From positions 1,397,001 through 1,461,000 of the forward strand of contig VICG01000005.1 in the NCBI GenBank assembly GCA_008692225.1: 64,000 nt of DNA, given 5' to 3'. Under the pieces are notes generated by a model. That model was not told the DNA's origin, made no database searches, and saw only the letters and a list, made by a program, of their open reading frames with translations. Both the position numbers and the translations under genes were made by a program. Shown here piece after piece: positions 11,612 through 24,045 of the stretch. The first letter of the stretch is position 1. Each line of letters begins with the position of its first letter. This DNA is from Monilinia fructicola (taxonomy: Eukaryota > Ascomycota > Leotiomycetes > Helotiales > Sclerotiniaceae).

Positions 11612-13938
11612 ATGTCTTCAACAAATCCCAGAAAGAGACCTGCACCGGGAGCCTCATCGGCTGTCCAACCACCGCAAATGCCACAGACGTACAATGCAGG
11701 TAGCCAGCTCCCTAATGCAGATTTTCTGCGCTGGAATCAGAACCCGGAAAATCAAAATTACGCGGATGCAACGAACAGGCTATAACATGAATATCTTTGG
11801 GGCAAATGGTCTGCCACAGACGTCGATTGGTTTTGATCACCCCATCGCCGCACCAACTCCTTCGACACAATTGGCCCGCCGACCAAACATCAATAATAAT
11901 CGCCAACTGGTTGCGCCGCGGACGTACGATAATTCGGGTGATGCTTGGCCTTTTGGTGACGACGGCATGATGGATTCACAGAATGGGCATGGGGCGAGTG
12001 GGGAAAATGATGATATTGAAGCGTTGGAGGAAAAGGCTGCTGTTGCGAAGAGAGACGCTCAGTCAAAGCGAAAGCAAATCCCACCATTTGTACAGAAGCT
12101 AAGCAGGTAAGCGCCCCTCTTTCATGAGCTCACATGAGGATTGTTTGCTGACTAGTCACCTGGGGTAGTTTCCTGGACGAATCGAAGAATACGGAACTCA
12201 TACGATGGTCCGATCGAGGCGATTCATTCGTGGTGCTGGACGAGGATGAGTTTGCGAAAACCTTGATTCCGGAATTGTTCAAGCATAATAATTATGCCTC
12301 GTTTGTTCGGCAACTCAACATGTATGGGTTCCACAAGAGGGTAGGACTCTCCGACAACTCGATGAAGGCGAGCGAGAGAAAGAATAAGAGTCCGAGCGAA
12401 TATTACAACCCCTACTTCAAGCGTGGACATCCAAATCTTTTGTGGCTCATCAACAAACCCAAGGGCGGGGCGACGGGAAAGAGAAAGAGTAGAGGGGTGA
12501 AAGGCGGAGGATGATGAGAGTGATGACGACGGAAATGCCGAGGAGATCTTTGGGCCCAATGCTTACACGAATAATCCAGCCGCCAGTCGAGCCATATCAG
12601 TTGCGCCGGAATCTGGACCATTACAACGACGAGAGATGGCATTGGTACAGAGTCAAATCTCCGACATTCAGAAAACAGCAAGGAGCCATCTCACAGGCCA
12701 TCACACGCTTGAGAAAGGATCACAATCAACTGTATCAGCAAGCTATCGCCTTTCAAAATCTTCATGAGCGTCACGAGAGTTCGATTAACGCCATCCTCAC
12801 ATTCCTCGCTACTGTTTACAACAGAAGTTTGGATGGACAAGGAGCCGAAAATATTACTCGCATGTTCCAGACTGGCTTGAATCAGCAGGGTCAGCATCAA
12901 CAACAAGGCAACGTCGTTGATATTGGTGACCTGGGAACTCCTCAGCAACAGCCTCCCTCTGGAAGCGTCAGTCCCGCTCTGCGCAAGACGCAAAAGCTAT
13001 TGACGGCAGGACCCACGGATCGAGAGAATAGTCGAGTTACGGAAGCCTCACCCGCTGCCTCTAGTCCGAGGAATCAATATTCTACCCCCCGCTCCGGAAC
13101 CGTGGAAGAACTCTTTGAATCTCCCAGCGAGAAAACAGCGATAAAGACTGAGCCACAGAGAGACATGCTGAATCTGATCAACAACGCTAATGCACAGACC
13201 CGACCTGACAACAATGCCATGGAATTCCCGGACATGCTTACACATTACGAAAATGCCAATGGCAATTCTCCACTGACCTCGGAACAGCGCAGCAACATGC
13301 TCAACATTATCGCCAGCACGTCGTCCGCTCCAGGTTCCAACAATGCACTCGTCAGTCCGACCCCTCAAGCTCCAGACTTGGCGCAGTTGGCATACACGCA
13401 GGCGGAGATTGATGACTTGATGAGATTACAACATCAACAAAGTGATCGGATTGCAAATCTTTCGACGGTTCTTCAACCCCTCAGTCCTTCTGGTTCTATT
13501 CCTGGGGTGCAAGGCGACTCGTACTTCAATGGCACTGATTCAATCGATCCTTACAATTCCAATCTGGACCTGGATCAGTTTTTGGATAGTGGTGCTTTTC
13601 AGCATGGGAGTAGTCCGGTCAATCCCAGTTTCAACTTTGATGATTATGCGAGTGGCGTGGATGCGAATAGTGGTTTCGGTGGTGGGGAGAGTCACTTTGA
13701 CGTGGGTATGGATGGGGTGGTGAATGATGGGAATGGGAATGGTAAGGGGAACGGGAATGGGAATGGGAATGGAAACGCCAATGGGAATGGAGGGGGTAGG
13801 ATTGTGGAGACGGTGGGAAGTAGTGAGGCGGATAGTCCGGCGGATGATGGGAGTGGCATGGTGGATGGTGATACGAATTCGAATGCGAATGCGAGTGGTG
13901 GGAATGATAGTGCGAGTAAGAGGAGGCGGAAGGTTTGA
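11612..13938 (+). CDS. HSF1: Heat shock transcription factor Hsf1 (reading frame broken three times by one base)
   Basis: Hsf1 binds heat-shock elements in the nucleus and drives chaperone genes. The start MSSTNPRKRPAPG (11612) resembles other filamentous Hsf1 proteins. Exon 1 is 11612-12106 and exon 2 12169-13938 (62-nt GT-AG intron). The DNA-binding domain spans the intron: IPPFVQKLS, FLDESKNTELIRWSD, then HNNYASFVRQLNMYGFHKR and SPSEYYNPYFKRGHPNLLWL. A coiled-coil trimerisation region follows (KQQGAISQAITRLRKDHNQL, then SINAILTFLATVYNRSL). The C-terminus is Gln/Asn/Ser-rich, with an Asn-Gly repeat near 13726-13795 and a basic end KRRRKV. Three +1 changes of frame are needed, near 11775, 12505 and 12673, each across otherwise conserved protein. 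They sum to three, so total exon length is divisible by three. The corrected product would be about 753 residues. Yeast HSF1 is essential, which favours sequence error over decay unless another copy exists. Confidence 0.85.
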
Positions 13939-16900
13939 GTGAGAAGGGAGTGCGAAACTTATGGGCTAGGCGGATGGATTGTAGGGCGTTTTTTCGGCAT
14001 GGGAGGAATAGGATTGGATGGACGGGGCGATGATGATGATGATGGTTGCGGATATTACGTTGGCTATTTTTGGCTTGTGGAGTGCGGTGATGAAAGATGC
14101 GAGAAATCTATGTTCTGACGTTGTCACTTTGTCGCATATTATGCAAATCAAAAAAGTTGCAGTACGAGGGAGTGGGAGCACGAGAGGCAATGGGGGTGGG
14201 AGCGGCTCTTTCAATCAATGGGTGGATGGCTTTTTTCATAATTTCAATTGCTAGCTAGCTGGTTGGGCGGTCAGGATCTTAAGGAGAGACAGGACATAGC
14301 ATGGCGTTTTTATTTTTGATCTTTGTCTTTTTCAGATTGCTTTCTTTTGAGGGGGGGAGGGAGATACAGTTGCAGTTGCACAAGGGGTGGTGGATTTGTG
14401 AAGAAAAAAAAAGATACCATTACCTACCTCCGTATACAATTTCTTGACTCCTGAACATCAAAGCGAACATACATAAATGCGGTGCGAATCGTTAGTTGAG
14501 TGAGGATAGAGATGGAGTGGAGTTGGAGATAAAGATGTTAATATAATAGATCAGGGTTCGAGGTTAGATTGTCCAAATATCCAAATACATATCCGCAGAT
14601 GCGCATAGATAATTGCCAGATGGCACAATGGGATGATTACTCACTCACTTCATCTCAGCCTGGATCGTCGTGCTATGCATTGTCACTGTCTGCCGTTGTC
14701 TGTTGCTTGAGGAGGATAGAATGGGGTATATAGTCTAGTTTTCTTGGTGGATGAAGAGATGGATGGATGGATGGATGGATGGGTGGGTGGGTATGTGTGT
14801 GTGTGTGTATGTATATATGTATATAAAATGTAATAAAATGTATATAGATGGTTAGGGTAATACATGGTGTTTTTATTGGAGAGGCAGTGTTTTATTGAAA
14901 AGGAAGTGTTTTGTTGGATGAGGGGGTTTTGGTTTTTGGAGAAGTGAAGAGAGGGAGGGAGGGGGAATGGAATGGAATGGAATGGAATGGATGTTGATGG
15001 GTGTTGATGGGTGTATTGAAGGTTTAGGGGATTGTGGAAAGGAATTGTAGAAAGGAGGAGGGGGGGGAAGGAGGAGAAGAAGAAGGAGGGGAAGGAGAAG
15101 AAGAAGGAGGAGAAGAAGAAAGGGAACATAACCTCCTAACCCCCAAAAAGCAAACCAATATAATTAAACCACCATTATCCCTTTCTTCTCCTCTCCTTTC
15201 CACGTAGACGCATAACCAGTATCTACAATCATAATCCGACCCAAGACCCTCTGAATCAATAGATGATGGATATCACATACTCCTGCTATCGATTCCAGAT
15301 ATGAGTCGATGATATTGCCAGTCAATCGGGACGAGTGAGCCATCACTCATGATCCGGGTGATGAATCGCGGAAGCGGGATGTAGGGACGCAGACGGGAAT
15401 CGAGTGCTTCTTCATGGCTAGCTTATTTTCCACATGCCACATCGCAACGCACTGCACGACAACATCAACTTACAGCATACATCTACCTGCAACTCGCTCC
15501 CGGATGAGCTTCGCGCTCCGAGATCCACAGATTCCAGGCGAGAAATGCCGCATTGGGATAAATCAGCCACCCATCCATCCATCGTCTGTCCTCTGCCGGA
15601 ACCCCATCCCCATCCCCACCCCCATCATCTCACCTCTTGTCTTGTGTCGAGTAAATGGGTTCCTGGGTGTATTGCTCCGCTGTGCCTCGAGATTCTTTGA
15701 TGCGATCTACTGATCTTCCCGGATTGGGGACAGAAGTTTCCTGTCGGTGATGCGGAAGGGGGGTTGAGCGCGAGCGAGGTTGTAGCGTGTTGAGTCGATG
15801 CTGGAGTTCGATGGGGGTGATTCATTGGGGGTCGTGGGATTGGAGGCGCGCGTTGCATTTCTTGGGGTTGGGGATTGTGATAGGGTGATGCTTCATTCCA
15901 GTTGGAAATCGAGGAGACGACTGTACCTTCGCATATTGCAAGATGGTGTATGTATCCTTGCTTGGCAGCTTGAGGGGATAGCCGCTCGGCCTTGTTGGTT
16001 CTGCTTGAGTCATGCATGGATATGTAAAGCGTGTGATTTCCGTTGTTGATGATATCGACTTTACAGTCATTGAAAGACAGTAAACGCTTGACCATAAAAG
16101 ATAGAGAGAACCAGACCCTAGAGACTCTCAAGCCAATAAGTTTGAATTCAAGATTTTGAAGCTCCAAGCACCTATCGCCAACCGGAAAACATTTGAAATA
16201 TCGTTTCCTTCGTTATGCATATGGTAAAAAGCTCAGCACAGAATGAACTTGAACCAAAGACAGAGACCACGCAGCGGAAATTGCAGGTCTATGTTGATGA
16301 AACCTCTTGATAGAATAGGACTATCCTATTTTATCAATACTATCAATAACAATCTGTCTCATAATATCCCACTCCGAAGCGCTCTTGTCACGCAACCTGT
16401 ATAGATATTCAACGTCGATGATATTCCGCTCGTAAACTCAACACACAAACTCCCGAGATTTCATTGATTCTTTTCAAAGCGAAGTGAGTTGGAGAAACCG
16501 ACTCACAGATTGATTCCAAAAAATGATGGAGAACCTCATTTGGGACTATGTTGAAGGACTCGTTGAACAGAGATATGAGCCATGATCAAATCGCGCGTAA
16601 GCCCTGCCAGTACGTATAATTCATACCAGAGAATACTCCTATTCATTCTTGACCGAACTCCATGTATGATTTCCTGCATTCCATCGATCGTCGTAGTGTT
16701 TTAGATCAGTGATTTCGAGGATGCAGAGTTCGATTGATTTTGGGTGTATGATCTCAATCTGTTCCGATACAACTTCTTATTTCGTTCCAATCCAAGAGGT
16801 TAGAAATGATTGATAATGATTATGGCGAAATTCGGAGTGAAAGTTCTGTCTATTTGTTTGCGTTTTGACTCTTCGTTGCGATGTGGGTAACCTACTCCGT

Positions 16901-19864
16901 CACGAGGACCAAGATTGACACCGCGAGGAATTGACCAAGCAAGATCATGATGTTGCGAAATTGAGATTTCTTTCATTCTTGATGAAATAGTGCCGTCTTT
17001 TGTCTGCCCAAAGAATAGGTACGTGTTGAAGCTCAGATTTAGTGGGCGCTAATCAATATAGTTCTTACTCTAGATCAAGTTGTCATGTTCTCGCCAAGAA
17101 ACATAACTAAATACTCAACATTTATGATCCGGAGGCAGAGTAGAATGCATCTTTGCAGACTCACTCGTATTGGCCTTGAGTGGGTTGTAAATCGATGCTT
17201 ATCAATCACAATATGAAGGATTGCTGTCATTTTATACATGCCCCTGTGAATATGAACCAAGATCTCTTGCTCTTACAATTAGCCATCATATTTAGGCAAA
17301 TACTGGCAGGGTCTTTACGAAATACATGAAGCGAGTCTCGAACAAATACAGTTCGTCCCCCGTAGACCCGTAGATCCACAACTGGTGATATTGCTGACTC
17401 AATCTGACATGGCAACTTCCGTTTATAATTACAGAATCCATAAAGTTGCTGCCAATCGAGTCTAACAAATTCAAGTCTCCCAAAATCAGGTCATGTAAAT
17501 TCAAATCCTGTGGGGTGGCCTAGAAACTGGAGACAGAAGAAATGTTGTTGAAAGAAGGTTCTCGTTTCAGACATTGTCAAATTCCCGTTGCTAACGCCCC
17601 GTGCATGGCATTTGACTCCTCATAGCGGTGGCTAAGTACTGATCAATCGATCTCATACTATTCAAACAGTTCCCCGCATTTGATCGTGTAACATGGGGTG
17701 TACGATGGTTAAGAATATAAGCTTGCACTTGCTTGCAATTTCTGCCCACCATCTGAATCATATCGTCATTCTCGACAAAACGCAAAAGGACTGTGTGAGG
17801 ATGAAAAAGTGGGTTCAATCCTATCATGCAGTGTATAGCATTGGTAAATAATTGGATAAACAAACCTTTCATGGCCCGTTAAGGAACACTTATTCAAACT
17901 GTACTCGTAAATGGTTAACCAAAATAGAAGATCGGCAGCGGACCACATACCCTTTATGAGGAATTCTTGGCGATTGAAGTGTATGCTCATAATAGAAATT
18001 TTCCGAGCACCCCAGACAATATAGTGCTCACTACCTTGCCTACCGTTATGCACTTTACTACCATAAATAACTATGCACCTGGAACATACGAATAGTTCTC
18101 GCGTGATTACCGTTTTATGTTTGGAGATGAGAATATAGTCGAATAGACCCCTCCATAATGCGTAAAACTGATCAGTTTCCAGTCCTTTTGGAGGCATGAT
18201 ACAAGGATTGCATGCCAACGATACTTTTATTCACAACCTTACTAAGTAGTCCTCCACTTCTGATGAATGTTAAGCGCGACTTCTTCTGAAGCTAACCAGC
18301 ATTGGAGCTCCACCAACTCAATCCATGAACCGTCAGGTAGTTTCGTGCTGATCGTTGAAAACTAAGGAGAAGCAAGATGAATGACTGGACATTCTGTCGT
18401 GAGGCAAGAAAGAGTATATCGAAAGATATATAAGAACGTTGCTGTAACGAGTGGTTACACCGATCATTTCCGGTACCACCCCGACTAATTGTTAAGACTG
18501 CTTACTGTATCGCGCAGTGACCTTAATTAAGCTTATTACTACAACCAACAAACCCTTAAAAGACCGTTATCGTAGCTGTCATAAGTTAATACTAGAATAA
18601 GACAATAATGATCCACCTGTCAATGAGAAAAAAGGAACTTTAGCGCGAGGTACGCGCGAGCTGTGTGGATCTGGCTATATAGAAATCTCGAGCTCAAACA
18701 AAATCATTATGGGATCCAGCTGAAAACCTTTCAAAGACATTAGGATCTAGGGATTTGAAACTCGTCAGCTATTGAGGTAATACTGTAGAAACAGTCCTGC
18801 AGAGACTCAGGGGAGGCGAATCAATGTTCGCCAGATAATCCAAGCCTTTATTATCTTGTGGCTGATGAAGCTAACAATTTGCGGGGAGGATTGCAGTTCA
18901 GATAAAGGAAGTAATCATCTCGATATAGATGCCCACTCTTATAACAAACGGCTCCAGCTGTCCGTAATACGGCTCAACGATACTCCATGTGATTAAGTCT
19001 CATTGGCTTTTGAATTAGCTTAACTAATTGATTGGTGGCGCTCAAGGAACTAAATAATAAACGTGATGGTAAAGCCCGGAAAATGGGGGAACGAAATGAA
19101 ATCCGAACATTGCATGTGTTGCTTGCATATCGGATGAGTGTCATCTTAAAGCGGAAGTAAGGCGCGGCAAGTGTACGCCCATTATTCTTGTCAGGGAAAG
19201 GAAGTGTTAGAAAAAATGACGCTAATTACATTGACAGGGACTTGAGACGAGGTACGTCTGGTTCAGTCGGCATCTTATGGTTCCCGATTTTGATTGCTTT
19301 GTAGAATTCCAAGTTTTTCTTCCGCTGTAAATCATAACCTTAAACCACATTTCTTTTTCCCTTGGGTTTACTTGCCGCAAACCTGATTGGCCAGTTCGTC
19401 CACTACTCACTACCTAGGTAGAACCTGCGATCATTATCTCCGTCAAGGGGGGTGGCCCATGCTATGCCTGTCAATCATGCCTGTAATGCCCGATACCATA
19501 ATGATGAATCCCAAAATCTGACTTGCGGATGCTTCGCCTCCCAGTCATGTAATGCGGCCGATCAACGAATTATTGATTCAATCATCTATATCTGATCCTG
19601 GCCAGACCTGATAGCAAAAAGAAAAGTATATGAGTTGCTTGATCAGTCATTTGCCGAACAATCCAGCTCCTATTTCCCATTGTTAATTAGCCTAGCCACC
19701 CCGCACGGATTATCGACGTCTTTCAACAAAGTCATTCTCGGGAAAGATTGATTTCTATAGCCCATTAACCAGATAACACGAATATAAGGGGATTTGGAAG
19801 CGCATATAGTACTACCTGGTTTAAATAGTCAGGAACATCTGCTGTTTTCTTTCGGGATTCAAGA
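13939..19864. other. Long sparse intergenic region
   Basis: No supportable gene in almost 6 kb. Left part: purine-rich tracts (GATG and GT runs at 14756-14810, GGA-rich 15040-15120). The longest open frames, minus strand 15625-16167 (180 codons) and 17766-18218 (150 codons), show no recognisable motif. Several short minus-strand frames at 17.07-17.87 kb could be relics of a lost gene, but I cannot name one. The end at about 19.4-19.86 kb is presumably the promoter of the Zn2Cys6 gene. Confidence 0.5.
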
Positions 19865-21992
19865 ATGGCCGAAAACCTGGCAAAGTCTGACATAAAGAAA
19901 GAGGCACCTAAACGTTCCAGAGCGTTTAGCACAAGAGCCAAGACAGGATGCAAAACTTGCAAGTGAGTGCGATCTGAACATTCAACTCTCCCTGATACTG
20001 ATCAGCTTCCGTTGAATAAAAAATTTGCCAGATGGCAGTAATCTTGTCTGAATTTGTTGTGAATGGCATATATATTCATTGAATTCACCTTCCGAGCCAA
20101 TCGGTGATGGATTTGGCTTGTTTCTGACCTTCAAAGCCAAAACACGCACTTGGGTCTCTCGACTGACATATATCTTATAGAGTTCGCCATGTCAAATGCG
20201 ACGAAGGCAGACCAGGATGTAGAAAATGTGCTGCCACAGGAAGACAATGTGATGGTTATACACATTGCACACCAAGTCCAAATCCAAAGCCTAGTGTGAT
20301 CTCTTCTGCTATCGTTCCAAAATCTTCCAGCCATATAACACATCAACGCTCTCCAATAGTTCCCGAATTTCTATCTCCGTCTCTCTCTTTCAGTGAACAA
20401 GAGCAACACTCTTTTCATTTCTTCCACACACAAACAGCGCCCCAATTAGGTGGCGCTTTTGGCTCAAAGTTTTGGAATTACTTTGTCTTGCAAGCCTCTC
20501 ATCGCGAGCCAGCAGTACGACATGCAGCTATTGCGCTTGGATCTTTGCATGAGAGGTTTGAATTAGATGACAAGTTCCTCTCAAAGGTGAAAGACGATAC
20601 GGAAGAAAATTCATTTGCTTTGCGACAGTATGTGAGAGCGATAAATTGCCTGGTTCAGCCGAATATGTGTGCCAACAACAAACATACATATAGATCAGCT
20701 AATGTGGCGTTAACCGCTTGCATATTATTCATATGCTTCGAAGTAAGTGCTATCATAATGACCACCGAGGCGTTTCAGTTGGTAGATACTGACTGGTGAT
20801 TTATTAAAAGACTTTACGCGGGCACCACAACTCTGCACTTGCACACATCGACGGCGGCGTGAGAATACTTTCAGAACTGCAATCAACAGGAGAAAATGTT
20901 GCCGTCCCAAACAAGAGCTTTCCTGAAGACCATATTCCTGTTTCAATATTTCGCATGCTATTCGGCCGACTCGATACGCAGGCTTCGGTTTTGACTTCCA
21001 GAGCACGCATAATCGATGGTGAAACTGACGTATCTCCGACCGCTATTCCAGAGAAATTCTCTAGCCTGGAAGAAGCACGCGAGGCGTTAGAATCGGTTTG
21101 GATACCCAATTCGAGGAACCTCCTATCCTGTTCCATGTATAATGGCGTCCCTCTACCGCTTCCTGCCAACCAAGCGACCAAAATTCACCTAATGGCCCGT
21201 CTCAACAGTTGGAACCGAGCATTTGAATCGTATTCATGTACGACGCACGAGAAGGATTTTGTTGGTAATTTTGAATCAGTGAGCCCGAAAGAAAAGAGGG
21301 CGAGGAATGTTCTCTGCATGCACAAAACAATGACACAAATATTGGTTACAACTTCCACAGATAATCCTGTAGCATCCAGTGAACAAAATGAATCACTCTG
21401 GGATAGCTTTCAGCTTGAATTTGAAGCAATGGTGGGATGGGCTGCTGAAATTATCCACATGCCACCAGATATTCGAAGAGAAAGTCGCAACGCATCAACC
21501 TTTACACTAGACAACGAAATACTCCAACCGTTGTTTCTAGTCGCTACAAAATGTCGGCATAGACGCATAAGAAACAAAGCTATCATATTACTGAAGGAGT
21601 CTGATAGGCAGGAAGGTTTATGGAATAGTCTATTAACTGCAAAAGTTGCCGAGAAAATTCGAGACGTCGAAGAGGCTGGTTTAGAGACGAAGACAGAGAT
21701 AGTTCCAGAACAGAACCGTCTATGGAAAATCTATATGAAATTCGAATTTGAAGGTTATCGTGGGAGGCGAGCATGGCTTGCATTTCGGCGCCATGGCTTT
21801 CCCTCCGCGTATGAGAGTGGGGAATGGATTCAACTTTATGAAGAGAATACCCCGTTTGAAACCTTCGGAGCACAAAGTGAATGGACTGATTCATCTATTC
21901 AGGCTCATAGCATTCCTGAGTTAGGAAGAATTAGCAGGGAGACGCCGTTTGAACCTGAATTGAGAATTAGCATCAAATCAGCAGCTCCTTGA
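19865..21992 (+). CDS. Zn2Cys6 fungal-type transcription factor
   Basis: A nuclear DNA-binding regulator of 613 residues with unknown targets. Exons are 19865-19962, 20181-20742 and 20811-21992. The first intron is 218 nt and lies inside the zinc cluster, a common position; the second is 68 nt. Splicing rebuilds a canonical cluster CKTCKVRHVKCDEGRPGC followed by RKCAATGRQC, that is C29-X2-C32-X6-C39-X6-C46-X2-C49-X6-C56. A basic N-terminus (KKEAPKRSRAFSTRAKTG) precedes it. The middle region has the fungal-TF signature ASHREPAVRHAAIALGSLHE and, after intron 2, FETLRGHHNSALAHIDGGVR, typical of the DUF3468/Fungal_trans_2-type regulators. No biosynthetic genes flank it closely, so its pathway cannot be inferred. 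The frame is clean. Confidence 0.9.
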
Positions 21993-23235
21993 ATTTTGCC
22001 TGCGGAAAAAGGCGGAGAGATCAAGACATTCATGATTTCCCTACGACAGAAACATATGTTCATATATCGTCATGAACCAGTGCAGCATCAAAGATATCTT
22101 TTCAACATATCACACTTCTCTGCCTGTGTTCCTTAACCACAGAAGTATGATAGTTTTAGGACATAGGCCCAGAACTAGTCGAAATAGCCCGAAGTGTGAT
22201 AGGCAAAACTTGCCGTCTATATTGATTTTTCAACCCTTGATCATTTTTGTAGAAGCAACTAGTAAACTTAATGCATCCGAATAGCAATATAACTCGGATG
22301 TAATAGAGGCTAGCAAATTGATTGATGCCTATTTATTATATCTGGTTTATTCATTACCTTATAGCCTTGCAAACTTGTACAATTAAACAAAGACAAAAAT
22401 GATTGATCTGATCTCCTTGTATGTTATTTTGACAAGCAAGGAAATACGTACATACATACATATAACAAGAACAAGGGTGAATAGTAAGCCTGCATAAATG
22501 CAATCATGGAACAACATATATCATATCACTTAATCGTAGGATCCTTGATCCGCAAAAGGTTATCATCCAATCATTCATCTCATTTCAAGATACTGACATC
22601 TTATCATCCACCTCCTAAGCATTCTAGATGGCTGGTCGCCTTCATTATATCCAGTATATATGAGATCTGAGTTTCCGGGTCCAAACGCATGTCGAAAGGT
22701 TAGACTTCTGTATAATGTTTGGATTTTTGAAGCGAGTTTGAATCGAATATTCAAAAATGAGATGCTCTATTTGAAGTGTTTCCAATGTGCTGGTGGTGGT
22801 CTTGATATATATGTCTTGATACATATATAGATGTACTCTTTGCAAATCTCCCCGCACATCGAGAGAACAGATACCATTGGAATTATCACGTGATGTTACA
22901 TCAGCATTTGATTATATAATCGAGAACCAACAATCTGGACGGCAATCTATGTACATCACCTTCGTCTACTTCTATTTCACCACAAACAGTCAATTCTGTC
23001 TCCTCAATACAGACTCCTAACACAATTGTTCCATGCTTGCCCTGAATTTAGAAAATATTCCCCAATTCTCCTTTGTATTTCCCGAATCTCCCGGATGCCA
23101 TATATATATATATATGTTAAATGAAAGCGAGGCAGCTCGAGGTAACTCTACCGGTACCATGACGCAAAGAGTTATTGATTCGTATGCTTGGATCCCAAAA
23201 GGCACTCTGAGAAGTCAATCATGGCCCTGATCATC
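21993..23235. other. Intergenic region between convergent genes
   Basis: No gene is seen. It is AT-rich, with short TA runs near 22440-22460 and 23100-23115. It holds the 3' flanks of the Zn2Cys6 gene (+) and the 2EXR gene (-), which converge. Confidence 0.6.
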
Positions 23236-24045
23236 TCAGAATATGCTTGCGTCAATAACAAATCTCACTTCGGGACAGTTCCAACCTGGTATCTCTGATC
23301 CAATAACCTTGGAAGCTTTCTGAAGGTTTATATTAATCTTGGAAGGTGTCATATCCGATTCTGTTTCTGGCTTGTCAAGTCTCTTCATTCCGTATACAGG
23401 CACGTCCGGATATTCCAGCCAATTCGGATGGCTGTTGCCTAGATTGGCATGACTACCTACAACCCACGTAAAGGTCTTCAACCTCGAAAATCTACGAAGC
23501 CAGCGTGCCATCTCATTCCAAATCAACTGCTCGCTGTTGATTTTGGTCGACGCCCATGTAAGCCACATGCTGTCAAATTCCCATGCAAGATGGTGGACAT
23601 TCTTTAAATGCTCGAGTTCTTGGGCATCTGTGTCCGCAACAATGCTAAAACTTCGACGACGAGGGCTAAACCATGCCGCGTTTTTGCCCTTGGGTGGGAG
23701 GGAAGACGGAACATATATCGTATCTCTCGATGGGTTCCACCAATCACCATCATATATTCCTCCACCAGTACCAGCACTATAAGGCTCTCTTCGAAATGAC
23801 TTCGATATTTCTTCGCGTGCTTCGCGACAAACGTGCAGGATATTCGGAGCAGGCAACCGATGAAAGAATGAGAACTTTCCTTCATTTTCGCCTGATCGCG
23901 AATGCAAAAGCCGAAAAAGTAATATTCTCCCCTGCGGAATTGCCAAATTCCAGATACTAAGGCGGATCTCCAAAGGTAGCTCCGAGAAGATTACAAACTC
24001 ATTCACTCTGAGGCCAGATGACAAAGGGGCGACTTCTTGTTTCAA
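23236..24045 (-). CDS. 2EXR-domain protein of unknown function (start codon uncertain)
   Basis: The open frame encodes about 269 residues. Near its N-terminus is FSELPLEIRLSIWNLAIP, the hallmark of the fungal 2EXR family (F-x-x-LP-x-E-x-R-x-x-IW). Then come ILHVCREAREE, a second family landmark, and YDGDWWNPSRDTIYV and HHLAWEFDSMWL, which fit the rest of the family. Function is unknown; these proteins are abundant in Leotiomycetes. The frame has no ATG before the motif: it opens with TTG at 24045. An ATG at 24056-24058 lies in the neighbouring frame and would join perfectly if the A7 run at 24044-24050 had one A fewer. Either one base is surplus or a short upstream exon exists. Convergent with the Zn2Cys6 gene. 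Confidence 0.75.
   Translation of the reverse strand: MKQEVAPLSSGLRVNEFVIFSELPLEIRLSIWNLAIPQGRILLFRLLHSRSGENEGKFSFFHRLPAPNILHVCREAREEISKSFRREPYSAGTGGGIYDGDWWNPSRDTIYVPSSLPPKGKNAAWFSPRRRSFSIVADTDAQELEHLKNVHHLAWEFDSMWLTWASTKINSEQLIWNEMARWLRRFSRLKTFTWVVGSHANLGNSHPNWLEYPDVPVYGMKRLDKPETESDMTPSKININLQKASKVIGSEIPGWNCPEVRFVIDASIF

Noticed and set aside
11700..11777. A 78-nt intron in HSF1 as explanation of the first frame break
   Set aside because: It would restore frame (G|GC TAT) but removes NADFLRWNQN, which looks conserved in Hsf1 proteins; the donor and branch site are poor. Not excluded without RNA.
11770..11782. Ty1-like programmed +1 frameshift at AGG-C in HSF1
   Set aside because: The preceding codon is not the slippery CUU, and two further breaks in the same gene lack any such signal.
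15625..16167. 180-codon minus-strand frame
   Set aside because: No motif, no splice context, composition typical of chance.
17766..18218. 150-codon minus-strand frame and neighbouring frames down to 17.07 kb
   Set aside because: Possibly a gene relic, but no family could be recognised.
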